Shown: in pieces, positions 7,742-16,670 of the stretch | Layout of the letters: every line of letters begins with the position of its first letter | Numbering within the stretch: the stretch's first letter is position 1 | Assembly: GCA_018713165.1 (NCBI GenBank) | Contig: DVFR01000034.1 | Span: 1 to 62,236, forward strand | Reading direction: 5' to 3' | Source of the DNA: Candidatus Coproplasma stercoravium | GTDB taxonomy: Bacteria > Bacillota > Clostridia > Christensenellales > Borkfalkiaceae | Length of the DNA stretch: 62,236 nucleotides | Notes under the pieces: model-generated | The model's input: only the letters and a program-made list of their open reading frames with translations | Told to the model about the DNA's origin: nothing | Databases searched by the model: none | Made by a program: the position numbers and the translations under genes

Positions 7742-9160
7742 ATGAAAAAGACTAAAATTATCTGCACGCTCGGCCCTGCAAGCGACACCGAGGAAATCAT
7801 CTCCGACCTCATCGACGCCGGAATGAACGTCGCAAGGCTCAACTTTTCGCACGGCACGCACGAAGAGCACGCGGCAAAAATTGCCAAAATTAAAAAAGTG
7901 AGGGAACAGAAAAAGGCACCCATCGCCATTATGCTCGACACCAAGGGCCCCGAATTCAGAATCGGCACCTTTAAAGACGGCAGCATCACGCTCAAAGACG
8001 GCGACCCCTTCACCTTCACCACCGAAAAGATTGAAGGCGACCAGACCAAAGTTTCGGTTTCGTTCGGCGGAATATGCGAACAGCTCAAACCTGGCGATAA
8101 AATACTTCTCAACAACGGACTCATTATTTTTGAAGTCTTAAAGGTTAAAAAGCCCGAAGTACAGTGCAAGACTGTTGTCGGAGGCGTGCTTTCGAACAAA
8201 AAGTCGATGTTCTTCCCCGACAAAGAGCTCGACATGGTGTACCTCTCCGAACAGGACAAGTCCGACATTGCCTTCGGCGTTGAACAGGGCATCGACTATA
8301 TCGCCTGCTCGTTCGTTTCCAAGGCGCAGGATATCGTCGACGTGAGGAACTGGCTCAAAGAGTGCGGCTCTCCCGAGGGCGACATTGAAATTATCGCAAA
8401 GATTGAAAGCCGTTCGGGCGTGAACAACCTCGACGAAATTCTCGCCGTATCCGACGGCATAATGGTTGCCCGCGGCGACCTCGGCGTGGAAGTTCCCTTC
8501 GAAGAGCTCCCCAGCATTCAGAAAACCATTATCCACCAGTGCCGCGTGCACGGCAAACGCAGCATTACGGCTACCGAAATGCTCGAATCCATGATTAAGA
8601 ATCCCCGCCCCACCCGTGCCGAAATTTCCGACGTTGCAAACGCAGTTTACGACGGCTCGTCGGCCATAATGCTCTCGGGCGAGACGGCTGCGGGCGAACA
8701 CCCCGTAGAGGCTGTTAAGGCGATGGCGAGGATTGCCGCCCAGGCGGAAGAAAACACGCAGTATATCAACTACATCAAACCCGAAGATTACCATATCAAA
8801 ACCCTGTCGGAGGCGCTCTCACACTCTGCGTGCACGCTCGCCGAAGATATCGGCGCAAAGCTGATAGTTGCCTGCACCCGCTCGGGCTATACGGCAAAAC
8901 TCGTGTCGCGTTTCCGTCCGATGATTGACATTATCGGCATGACGACGGACGAGAGGGCTTACAGAAAGCTTGCTTTAAGCTGGGGCGTTATCCCTGTAAT
9001 GAGCGAGGAATTCTATTCCGTCGACGTACTCTTCCACTACGGCAAGCAGGCGGCAAAGCAGACGGGGCTCGTTAAAAAGGGCGACAAGATTGTTTTAACC
9101 GGCGGCACCCCCAACGGCAAGAGCGGCAACTCCAACCTCATAAACGTTGAAACCATATAA
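7742..9160 (+). CDS. pyk: Pyruvate kinase
   Basis: Catalyses the last glycolytic step, phosphoenolpyruvate plus ADP to pyruvate and ATP. The start at 7742 is set by AGGAG (7728-7732) nine bases upstream; the frame extends further but without a ribosome site. The 472 residues begin MKKTKIICTLGPAS and contain NFSHG, MLDTKGPEFR, the active-site run IIAKIESRSGV and MVARGDLGVE, then TATEMLESM. It lacks the extra C-terminal PEP-utilising domain found in some Bacillota. It is monocistronic, with a clear terminator. Confidence 0.97.
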   Translation: MKKTKIICTLGPASDTEEIISDLIDAGMNVARLNFSHGTHEEHAAKIAKIKKVREQKKAPIAIMLDTKGPEFRIGTFKDGSITLKDGDPFTFTTEKIEGDQTKVSVSFGGICEQLKPGDKILLNNGLIIFEVLKVKKPEVQCKTVVGGVLSNKKSMFFPDKELDMVYLSEQDKSDIAFGVEQGIDYIACSFVSKAQDIVDVRNWLKECGSPEGDIEIIAKIESRSGVNNLDEILAVSDGIMVARGDLGVEVPFEELPSIQKTIIHQCRVHGKRSITATEMLESMIKNPRPTRAEISDVANAVYDGSSAIMLSGETAAGEHPVEAVKAMARIAAQAEENTQYINYIKPEDYHIKTLSEALSHSACTLAEDIGAKLIVACTRSGYTAKLVSRFRPMIDIIGMTTDERAYRKLALSWGVIPVMSEEFYSVDVLFHYGKQAAKQTGLVKKGDKIVLTGGTPNGKSGNSNLINVETI

Positions 9161-9178
9161 CAGAATTGCATTAAATAA

Positions 9179-9208
9179 CCCCTCCCGTTTTTTTCGGGAG
9201 GGGTTTTT
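9179..9208 (+). terminator. Terminator of pyk
   Basis: CCCCTCCCG and CGGGAGGGG form a 9-bp stem with a T-rich loop, followed by TTTTT. Confidence 0.9.
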
Positions 9209-9261
9209 GTTGTTGTATGCACTATCCAATTATGTCATACCCGTTTTTATCGCTCTGCTTT

Positions 9262-9436
9262 AAAAACAGGGTGGGGCCCGCACAAATGTGCAGGCCCCAT
9301 TCGAGAGAATATGAAAAAAGTTATGTGTGGTCGGTTTGGCGGCAGAACTTATTTCTGCCCGTTTCTCCGGATTGTTTCGCACTGTCTTTTCCGACATTCG
9401 TCCGAAGATTTCCGAGGGCTTTTCTGCCCTTCGATT
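9262..9436 (-). ncRNA. Candidate structured small RNA
   Basis: The 328-base gap between pyk and the next gene has no credible coding frame. On the minus strand a TATAAT (9448-9443, weak -35) is followed by hairpins GAAGGGC/GCCCTC and GGCAGAA/TTCTGCC (7 bp), and then GGGGCC/GGCCCC around a GCACA/TGTGC stem with TTTTT seven bases later. This could be a regulatory RNA or simply the untranslated tail of the upstream oxidoreductase operon. I cannot name an RNA family. Confidence 0.3.
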
Positions 9437-9488
9437 GTTTAAATTATAGCCCGATTTTGTGTTTATTATATGAAAAGCTTATATCTTT

Positions 9489-11039
9489 TTAGTGAGCATT
9501 TAAGCTGTTTTTATGCAGATTATATATAAATTCAGCCGTTTTTATGCCGTCTGCCGCAGAACTCGTTATGCCGCCCGAATATCCGCTGCCCTCGCCGCAG
9601 GGATACAGATTTTTTAAAGATACGCTCTGCCTGTCTTCGCCGCGCACAATTCTTACGGGTGAGGAAAAGCGCGACTCGACGCCCGTTAAAAGCGCGTCTT
9701 CGTCGTCAAATCCGTGCAGCCTGCGCGCCATGTCGGGCACGGCGGCACGCAGTGCCTCCGCCGCAACTTCGGAAAGCACTTCGTCGAGGGGAGCAAAATT
9801 TACGCCCGCAGCGTAAGTGGGCAAAACTTCGCCGAATCTCTGCGACTGTTTGCCCGTTAAAAAATCACCCAAACGCTGGCAGGGCGCGCGATAATCGCCG
9901 CCGCCGTAGGAAAACGCCCTTTTTTCGAGTTCCCGCTGGAAATTCATTCCGTCGAACAGTCCCGCGCCGAAATCTGCGCGCGAGAGCTGAACCATGAGCG
10001 CGGAGTTTGAATTTTTGCCGTCGCGTGCAAAGTCGCTCATGCCGTTTACCACCACTCCGCCCCTCTCGCTCGCGGCAGGAATGACCACGCCGCCAGGGCA
10101 CATGCAGAAGGTGAAAACCGAGCGCTCGTGCGCGTGGGATACGAGTTTGTAGTCGGCAGTCGGCAGCAATTTATAGTTTTTGCCGTACTGCGCAAAACTT
10201 ATCTTTTCGGCGAGGTGCTCTATCCTCACGCCCACCGCAAAATCGCGCGGCTCCATATAAATGCCGTTTTTGTGCAGCATTTCAAAGGTATCGCGCGCGG
10301 AATGTCCCACGGCGAGCACCGCCGCAGAAACGGCAAGTTCACCCTCTTCTCCGCTCGCCGCATCGCGGTATTTCACCGCTCTAAGCGCGCCGCCATCCGA
10401 GGTAAAGCCGCAGAATATTTTTCCGAAAAGGAACTTTCCGCCGCAACTTATAATATAGGCGCGGATATTTTTGAGCACGAGGCGCAGTTTGTCGCTGCCG
10501 ATGTGCGGCTTGTTGAGGTAAAGAATTTCCTGCGGGGCGCCGAAACGGGCAAAAATTTCGAGCACGTCGCGGTTGTAGCCGTCCTTGGTCTGGGTATTCA
10601 GCTTGCCGTCGGAAAAAGTGCCCGCGCCGCCCTCGCCGAACTGGACGTTGCAGTTTTCGTCGAGCGTTCTTTCGGTAAAAAATTTATTTACCGCACCCGC
10701 ACGCTCGTCCACGCTCCTGCCGCGCTCCAAAATCACGGGCGAATAGCCGCGCTCGCACAGCCGCACGGCGCAACACAGTCCTGCGGGCCCCGAACCTACC
10801 ACGCACACCGCTGGCGCGTTATTCAGTTTTTCGAGCGGCGGCTTTCCGTCGCTCTCTTTGTCGGTGGAGTACGCCACCGAATAGAGCCAGAAAATATTGT
10901 TTTTGTCGCGCGCGTCGAGCGACTTTTTTATTATTTTGAAATAGCCGAGCCTGCCGCCCGCCCTCTTTTTTACCTGTTTATAAAGCTCGTCCTCGCCCTT
11001 TCCTGCGGGAATTTTTACGTTGTCAAGCCGCTTTATCAT
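9489..11039 (-). CDS. FAD-dependent dehydrogenase (COG2509-like)
   Basis: A flavoprotein oxidoreductase whose substrate is unknown. The start at 11039 follows GGAGGAAGT; its ATG overlaps the stop of the upstream gene as ATGA, so translation is coupled. The frame runs on upstream, but only through the upstream gene. The 516-residue protein has a Rossmann dinucleotide site (VGSGPAGL at about 81-88) and, near the end, GEGSGYSGGITSSAADG, the FAD-contacting signature of this family, as well as an N-terminal extension before the Rossmann fold. Its partner upstream is also an FAD/NAD(P) oxidoreductase. No signal peptide is visible, so it is probably cytosolic. Confidence 0.85.
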   Translation of the reverse strand: MIKRLDNVKIPAGKGEDELYKQVKKRAGGRLGYFKIIKKSLDARDKNNIFWLYSVAYSTDKESDGKPPLEKLNNAPAVCVVGSGPAGLCCAVRLCERGYSPVILERGRSVDERAGAVNKFFTERTLDENCNVQFGEGGAGTFSDGKLNTQTKDGYNRDVLEIFARFGAPQEILYLNKPHIGSDKLRLVLKNIRAYIISCGGKFLFGKIFCGFTSDGGALRAVKYRDAASGEEGELAVSAAVLAVGHSARDTFEMLHKNGIYMEPRDFAVGVRIEHLAEKISFAQYGKNYKLLPTADYKLVSHAHERSVFTFCMCPGGVVIPAASERGGVVVNGMSDFARDGKNSNSALMVQLSRADFGAGLFDGMNFQRELEKRAFSYGGGDYRAPCQRLGDFLTGKQSQRFGEVLPTYAAGVNFAPLDEVLSEVAAEALRAAVPDMARRLHGFDDEDALLTGVESRFSSPVRIVRGEDRQSVSLKNLYPCGEGSGYSGGITSSAADGIKTAEFIYNLHKNSLNAH

Positions 11040-12256
11040 ACTTCCTCCGAAGGGTTTTCGCGCGCGTCTATCGCAAGCGCGACGTGCCACGCCGAGGCAA
11101 ACGCCCACGTGAGGTTGTAGCCGCCGCAGTCGCCGTCGATATCGAGCACTTCGCCCGCAAAGAAAAGATTTTTGCACAGCTTGCTTTCGAGCTCCTCCGT
11201 CACGAACCGCATATCAACGCCGCCGTGAGTCACCTGCGCATAGTCGAAACCGAGCGTGCCCGTAACTTTCAGCGTAAAATGCTTTGCCATGGCGGCAATG
11301 TCTTCGGGTTTGTCACTTGCGGCGCGCCTGATTATCGCCCTGCCTATCTGGTTGTTGAGCGTAAGCGTTAAAAGCTCGCTTGCGGCATAGCCCAGCTTCT
11401 GCTTATCCCGGACGTCCAATCTGAGCGTTTCAAAATCAATGTCGGGAACAAATTCAATTATAACTTCGCCCGTTTTGCCCGCAAATGCGGGCGATACAGA
11501 AAATACGGCGTTGCCCGAAATTCCGTATTCGGTAAATATCACGTCGCCGCGCGCGGAAGAGACGGCCTTTCCGTCGACCACAGCGGTAAGGTTGCAGTCG
11601 GCGCGTATTCCGCGGAGCGTTTTTATATACGTCGTATCCGTTTTAAGCTGGACGAGCGACGGATACAGCGGCGTGATTTTATGTCCGAACGCTTCGGCGA
11701 GGGAATACGAAGAGCCGTCCGTTCCGAACTGCTTCTGCGCCTTTCCGCCCACGCACAGCAAAACATACTTTGCCGAAATGCTCTTTCCGTCGGAGAGCGT
11801 AAGGCGGAAAAGGTCGTCTTTTTTTATGGCGGTGACCTTTACGCCCGTAAAAGTTGCCACTTTATGGTCGGCAATGTCTTTTATAAGGCAGTCGGTGAGA
11901 GCCGAAGCCTGCCGCCCCGAAGGGTAAATTCTGCCCTTTTCATCCGCCGCAAAGATACCGTGAAAGAGCGTTTCGTATACCCTTTTCCGTCGCGAAATAA
12001 TGTCGTAGGCCATATTTACCGAACCGCCGCCGAAGGGCTGCGGCCCCGCGCTGTGATAATTTTTGGGACTTATCGAGGTATTGCCCACGTTACCCTGGCC
12101 GTTGCCCGTGGCTGAGAGTTTTTTGCCGAGGCGGGGACCGCCCTCTATCACGCAAATATTGAATTTTTCGCGGCGGCTAAACATAATTCTGCTTAAAAAC
12201 GCCGCGGCGGCAAGCCCCGAGGCTCCCCCGCCCACTATCGCTGCATCGAAATACAT
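11036..12256 (-). CDS. NAD(P)/FAD-dependent oxidoreductase, BaiN/YhiN (HI0933) family
   Basis: A soluble flavoprotein of a widespread, loosely characterised family; some members reduce bile-acid intermediates (BaiN), but most have no known substrate. The 406 residues show the N-terminal FAD motif AIVGGGASGLAAA and the C-terminal signature FAGEVLDIDGDCGGYNL. It overlaps the next gene by four bases. The start lacks a Shine-Dalgarno and is reached by an AT-rich leader of about 22 bases from a consensus promoter. No bai cluster surrounds it, so a bile-acid role should not be assumed. Confidence 0.87.
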   Translation of the reverse strand: MYFDAAIVGGGASGLAAAAFLSRIMFSRREKFNICVIEGGPRLGKKLSATGNGQGNVGNTSISPKNYHSAGPQPFGGGSVNMAYDIISRRKRVYETLFHGIFAADEKGRIYPSGRQASALTDCLIKDIADHKVATFTGVKVTAIKKDDLFRLTLSDGKSISAKYVLLCVGGKAQKQFGTDGSSYSLAEAFGHKITPLYPSLVQLKTDTTYIKTLRGIRADCNLTAVVDGKAVSSARGDVIFTEYGISGNAVFSVSPAFAGKTGEVIIEFVPDIDFETLRLDVRDKQKLGYAASELLTLTLNNQIGRAIIRRAASDKPEDIAAMAKHFTLKVTGTLGFDYAQVTHGGVDMRFVTEELESKLCKNLFFAGEVLDIDGDCGGYNLTWAFASAWHVALAIDARENPSEEV

Positions 12257-12284
12257 AAATAAAAAATTTTAAGTTTTTTATTTA

Positions 12285-12313
12285 ATTGTATATTAAGGCG
12301 CAGGCTATGTCAA
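12285..12313 (-). promoter_or_regulatory. Promoter of the two-oxidoreductase operon
   Basis: TTGACA (12313-12308), 17 bases, TACAAT (12290-12285). The -35 box contains the TGA stop of the upstream ferritin-like gene. Confidence 0.7.
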
Positions 12314-12819
12314 CTTTTAAGCGAGCACAAAATGTGTTCAAACGCGGCAAGATGGAGCTTTTCGTCCTCTAAAATGCGCTCTATAATATCTTTGAGTTTC
12401 TGATTTTTCAGCATGCGAAGCATGCGTTCATAGCCCCTTATCGCCTCCCTCTCCGCGCGGACGTCGTCCTCCGCCATGCACACGAGAGAACGCGAATAAG
12501 TTACGAACTTTGCCGAATAAAAATTGAACATCGAAGGCGGGTTTGCCGTATATACGGGCGCCGCGCCGAGAGCGAGAATGACCGAACCAATAAGTTTTAA
12601 ATGGAACATCTCTGCGATGGCTATTCTCTCTATCGTGTCGGCAAATTCGCTATACCCGTTTGCCTTGAAATGATGGTAGTGATAAAGATACTGCAAAATC
12701 GCGTTCAGTTCACCCGCGGGAGTTGCATAGGCGGGTGAAATTACGCGCAACGAATAGGCGTCGGGGCAAAGCCCTTCCGCCGAGGGAAAAGGTCTGTCTG
12801 CAGTTAAAGGCGAAGGCAT
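12310..12819 (-). CDS. Ferritin-like domain protein
   Basis: A 169-residue all-helical protein resembling bacterioferritin/rubrerythrin and manganese-catalase-like (CotJC) four-helix bundles. Metal-ligand patterns are visible: a Glu in the first helix (GELNAILQYLYHYHHF), EMFH in the second, a Glu-rich third helix (AEDDVRAEREA) and EDEKLH in the fourth. This supports a di-iron or di-manganese site. The start at 12819 was chosen because AAGGAG lies eight bases upstream; the upstream in-frame ATG at 12870 has none. Role (oxidative stress, iron handling or spore coat) is undecided. Confidence 0.75.
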   Translation of the reverse strand: MPSPLTADRPFPSAEGLCPDAYSLRVISPAYATPAGELNAILQYLYHYHHFKANGYSEFADTIERIAIAEMFHLKLIGSVILALGAAPVYTANPPSMFNFYSAKFVTYSRSLVCMAEDDVRAEREAIRGYERMLRMLKNQKLKDIIERILEDEKLHLAAFEHILCSLKS

Positions 12820-12921
12820 AGAAAAAGCTCCTTGAAATTTTGACTTTATATCAAAATATTCAAAGAGCATTTACGTTTGTGATTAAAAAGCCTTCGCGCA
12901 ACAGGAGTCCGCATAAAAAAC

Positions 12922-13707
12922 TCACAGCCTTCTGAGCGCCGTTACAGCGCCGTAGTGTTTTACCGTAAACTTTTCGCCGGCGTATTTTTCGAGCATCTGC
13001 ATGTGCTCGCGCGAAAAATCCTCCAACTTTTCATTTGAAAGCGCGGCGCTCACGCCGCGGCAGGAAAGTATTCTGCCGTGCCAGCTCTCACGCGAAAACG
13101 GAACGCTCAAGGGGAAAACTTCCTGCGTTTCCAGCTTGAAAAACTTAAAATAACATTCGGGTATATCTATCGGCTCGGGTCTGTCGCCGCAGCCCGTCCA
13201 ACGGGGATTATATTTTAAAATAAGTTCTTCCGAGCGGGCGGCGATATCGTCCTCATACGGCAGCCAGCCCATATAGGCTACGGCAAAAATGCCGCCTTCG
13301 GCCATGACGTCAAAGAGTTTTGAGGCAAGTTTTTCGTGACGCAAATAGGTGAAACACTGGCACGCGGTGGCGGCGCCGAAACTGTTTTCGGGAAAGGATA
13401 TTTCCTCTGCGGGACTGCACAAAAAATCTATATCCATACCCTGTTCTTTTGCAAGACGGCGCGCCCCGTCAATCTGTTTTTCGGCGATATCCACGCCGAC
13501 GAAGCGCGCTCCCGTGCCGTACAATGCGCGGGCGATTACGCCCGTGCCCGTACCTATATCGAGAACGTTCATGCCGCTCTTTATTTTTGCGGCATTTTTC
13601 AGCCTTGCAATAAACTCGTCGGGATAAATATCCCTGTACTTTGCATATAATGCGGAGGATTTGTTCCAGTCGAACTCGCCGCCGTTATCGATATGTGAAA
13701 AACGCAT
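12922..13707 (-). CDS. Class I SAM-dependent methyltransferase
   Basis: A 261-residue cytosolic protein with the methyltransferase Rossmann fold: motif I VLDIGTGTGVIARAL at about 49-63, an acidic residue ending strand 2 (GVDIAEKQIDGA), and motif IV around the AATACQCFTYL segment (methyltransferase type 11 layout). The N-terminus (FDWNKSSALYAKYRDIYP) resembles UbiE/Coq5-like small-molecule enzymes. The substrate cannot be read from sequence or context. A GGAG ribosome site precedes the ATG. Confidence 0.8.
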   Translation of the reverse strand: MRFSHIDNGGEFDWNKSSALYAKYRDIYPDEFIARLKNAAKIKSGMNVLDIGTGTGVIARALYGTGARFVGVDIAEKQIDGARRLAKEQGMDIDFLCSPAEEISFPENSFGAATACQCFTYLRHEKLASKLFDVMAEGGIFAVAYMGWLPYEDDIAARSEELILKYNPRWTGCGDRPEPIDIPECYFKFFKLETQEVFPLSVPFSRESWHGRILSCRGVSAALSNEKLEDFSREHMQMLEKYAGEKFTVKHYGAVTALRRL

Positions 13708-13830
13708 TTTCGCTCCGCCGCGGCAGGTAAAAATTTAACTGCCGCGCCAATTTAAAATATTTTAAAATACAAATTAAAATACCGTTCGTTGCGGCATAGT
13801 GCCGCACCAATTTTAAAAATAAATATTTTT

Positions 13831-16644
13831 TTACAGTATTTTTTTAAGAAACCGGCCGGTGTAACTTTCGGGGTGTGCGGCAATTTCTTCGGGCGTGCCG
13901 CAGGCTATAAGCGAACCGCCCTTGTCGCCCCCTTCGGGGCCCAAATCGATTATCCAGTCGGAGGTTTTTATAACGTCGAGGTTGTGCTCAATCACAAGCA
14001 CGGTATTGCCGCCCTCGCGTAGCCTTGCGAGAATTTTTATGAGCTTATCCACGTCGTATGTGTGCAAACCCGTCGTGGGTTCATCGAGAATGTAGAAGGT
14101 TTTGCCCGTACTCCTCTTTGAAAGTTCGGTGGCGAGCTTTACCCTCTGCGCCTCGCCGCCCGAAAGGGTGGTTGCGCTCTGCCCGAGTTTTATATAGCCG
14201 AGCCCCACGTCGACGAGCGTGGCAAGCTTGTTATATATCGAACCTATGGGCTTGAAAAATTCCGCGGCGTCCTCCACCGTCATCTCCAGAACGTCGGAGA
14301 TTGACTTGCCCTTGTACTTTACTTCCAGCGTTTCGCGGTTATAGCGCTTGCCGCCGCACACTTCGCAGGGAACGTAAATATCGGGCAGGAAATGCATTTC
14401 TATCTGAATGATGCCGCCGCCCTCGCAATGCTCGCACCTGCCGCCCGCGATATTGAAGGAGAATCTGCCGCTCTTGTAGCCCCGCTCCTTCGCGTCGGGA
14501 GTGGCGGCAAACAAGTCGCGTATCATCGTGAATACGCCCGTATAAGTTGCAGGGTTGGAACGGGGCGTTCTGCCTATCGGCTGCTGGTCTATCGCAATGA
14601 CTTTGTCGAAATACTCAAGCCCCTCTATCGAATCAAACTTGCCCTGCGGCTGGCGCGCGCCGTTCAACGTATTTGCAAGATAAGGATAAATTATTTCGTT
14701 GACAAGGCTGGATTTTCCCGAGCCGGAAACGCCCGTGACAGCTGTTATGAGCCCTGCGGGAATGTGTACATCAATGCCCTTTAAGTTGTTCTGACGGCAA
14801 CCCTTTACCGTGAGATATCTGCCGTCGGGCTGTTTGCGGACAGCGGGCACCTCTATTTTGCGCCTGCCGGCAAGGTAGTCGCCCGTGATGGAATTCGGGC
14901 AGTTCATAATGTCCTGCGGGGTGCCGCACGCGACTACTTCGCCGCCGTGCACGCCCGCCCTCGGCCCGATGTCGACAATATAGTCTGCTTCGCGCATGGT
15001 GTCCTCGTCGTGCTCAACTACAATAAGGGTATTGCCCAAATCGCGCAACCCTTTGAGCGAAGCAAGGAGTTTTTCGTTGTCGCGCTGGTGCAGACCTATG
15101 CTCGGCTCGTCGAGGATATACAAAACACCCGTGAGTGCGCTGCCTATCTGCGTGGCAAGCCTTATGCGCTGGCTCTCGCCGCCCGAGAGCGTTGCCGCCG
15201 AACGCGAGAGAGTGAGGTAACCGAGGCCGACGTTGCGCAGAAAGCTTAAGCGGTTGTTGATTTCGCGCACGATGCTGTCGGCAATCATGTGTTCGGTGGG
15301 TGTAAAGAAGGAAAAATCGGTAAATGAGGCGAGGTCGTCGACGGATGTGTCGCACACCTGCGCTATATTTTCACCGCCGACCGTTACGGCGAGCGCCTCT
15401 TTTTTCAATCTCTTGCCGTGGCATACGGGGCAGTCGGTCACGCGCATATAGCGCTCTATGTCCCACTTTACGCTGTCGGACGAGGTCTGGTTGTAGCGGC
15501 GCTGGAGGTTGTTGACAAAGCCCTCCCACGCCGTTTTATAGCTGCCGTTGAAGCGGTAGGCGTTATATGCAAGCTCTATTTGCTCGCCGCCGTTGCCGTA
15601 CATGAGCATATCATAAACGCCCTGCGGCAGGTCTTTAACGGGCACGTCCATGGAAAAGTTGTAGTGCTTTGCAAGGGAATTAAGGTACATTTGCGTAACA
15701 GAGGAACTGTCGAGATTCCAGCCGCTCACCTTTATTGCGCCCTCGCGGAGAGTCTTGGTCTTGTCGGGGCAAATCATGTCGGGGTCGACTATCTGCTTGA
15801 AGCCGAGACCGGAGCACTCGGGACAGGCGCCCCACGGCGTGTTGAAGGAAAAGAGACGGGGTTCTATCTCCTCTATCGATATGCCGCAGTCGGGGCAGGC
15901 GTAGTTTGAGGAATAAAGTTCCTCCTTGTCGCCGCTGTCGATAATAACAAGTCCGCCGCCCAGCTTTAACGCCGCCTCCAGGCTGTCGGTAAGGCGTTTT
16001 AAAATACCTTCCTTTATCACAAGCCTGTCGAGTATTACCGAGATGGTATGGCGGATATTCTTCTCTAAATGAATCTCCTCCTGCAGGTCGTACACGGCGC
16101 CGTCAATCTTAACCCTGCCGTAGCCGCTCTTTTTAAAGGAGGCGAGCTCCTTTGCAAACTCGCCCTTTTTGCCGCGGGCTATGGGCGCCTCCACCATTAT
16201 CTTGCTGCCCTCGGGCATCGCCATAACCCTGTCGGCAATCTCGTCAACCGACTGCTTGCGTATCTCCCTGCCGCAGTTGGGGCAATGGGGAATGCCCACG
16301 CGCGCGAACAAAAGACGGAAATAGTCGTAAATTTCCGTTACCGTGCCCACAGTGGAGCGCGGGTTGTGCGAAGTCGTCTTCTGGTCTATGGAAATTGCAG
16401 GCGAAAGGCCGTCTATCGACTCGACGTCGGGTTTCTCCATCTGCCCCAGAAACTGGCGTGCGTATGACGAGAGGCTCTCTATATACCTCCTCTGCCCCTC
16501 GGCGAAAATCGTATCGAATGCGAGGGTAGATTTGCCGCTGCCCGAAAGCCCCGTGAACACCGTTAAGGTATTGCGGGGAATGTGCACGTCGATATTTTTA
16601 AGATTATTTTCCTTTGCGCCTTTAACAAAAATTTCTTCTTTCAT
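13831..16644 (-). CDS. uvrA: Excinuclease ABC subunit A
   Basis: The DNA-damage sensor of nucleotide excision repair; an ATPase dimer that loads UvrB onto lesions. The 937 residues are full length. Walker A appears twice (GLSGSGKS at the N-terminus and GVSGSGKS in the second half), with ABC signatures LSGGESQRI and LSGGEAQRV and two Walker B regions ending in ILDEP. Zinc-finger cysteines occur as CPNC, CPDC/CPEC and CEHC/CEVC. It lies 26 bases behind uvrB in what appears to be a GNAT-uvrB-uvrA operon with a LexA-like operator at its head. Confidence 0.98.
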   Translation of the reverse strand: MKEEIFVKGAKENNLKNIDVHIPRNTLTVFTGLSGSGKSTLAFDTIFAEGQRRYIESLSSYARQFLGQMEKPDVESIDGLSPAISIDQKTTSHNPRSTVGTVTEIYDYFRLLFARVGIPHCPNCGREIRKQSVDEIADRVMAMPEGSKIMVEAPIARGKKGEFAKELASFKKSGYGRVKIDGAVYDLQEEIHLEKNIRHTISVILDRLVIKEGILKRLTDSLEAALKLGGGLVIIDSGDKEELYSSNYACPDCGISIEEIEPRLFSFNTPWGACPECSGLGFKQIVDPDMICPDKTKTLREGAIKVSGWNLDSSSVTQMYLNSLAKHYNFSMDVPVKDLPQGVYDMLMYGNGGEQIELAYNAYRFNGSYKTAWEGFVNNLQRRYNQTSSDSVKWDIERYMRVTDCPVCHGKRLKKEALAVTVGGENIAQVCDTSVDDLASFTDFSFFTPTEHMIADSIVREINNRLSFLRNVGLGYLTLSRSAATLSGGESQRIRLATQIGSALTGVLYILDEPSIGLHQRDNEKLLASLKGLRDLGNTLIVVEHDEDTMREADYIVDIGPRAGVHGGEVVACGTPQDIMNCPNSITGDYLAGRRKIEVPAVRKQPDGRYLTVKGCRQNNLKGIDVHIPAGLITAVTGVSGSGKSSLVNEIIYPYLANTLNGARQPQGKFDSIEGLEYFDKVIAIDQQPIGRTPRSNPATYTGVFTMIRDLFAATPDAKERGYKSGRFSFNIAGGRCEHCEGGGIIQIEMHFLPDIYVPCEVCGGKRYNRETLEVKYKGKSISDVLEMTVEDAAEFFKPIGSIYNKLATLVDVGLGYIKLGQSATTLSGGEAQRVKLATELSKRSTGKTFYILDEPTTGLHTYDVDKLIKILARLREGGNTVLVIEHNLDVIKTSDWIIDLGPEGGDKGGSLIACGTPEEIAAHPESYTGRFLKKIL

Positions 16645-16670
16645 ATTTACCTTGAATTTATTTTAAAACG

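Noticed and set aside
9217-9492. A 91-codon plus-strand frame after pyk
   Set aside because: No ribosome site, low-complexity composition, and it crosses the hairpins of the candidate small RNA.
11036-12256. A bile-acid-converting role for the BaiN-like protein
   Set aside because: The family is broad and no other bai gene is nearby.
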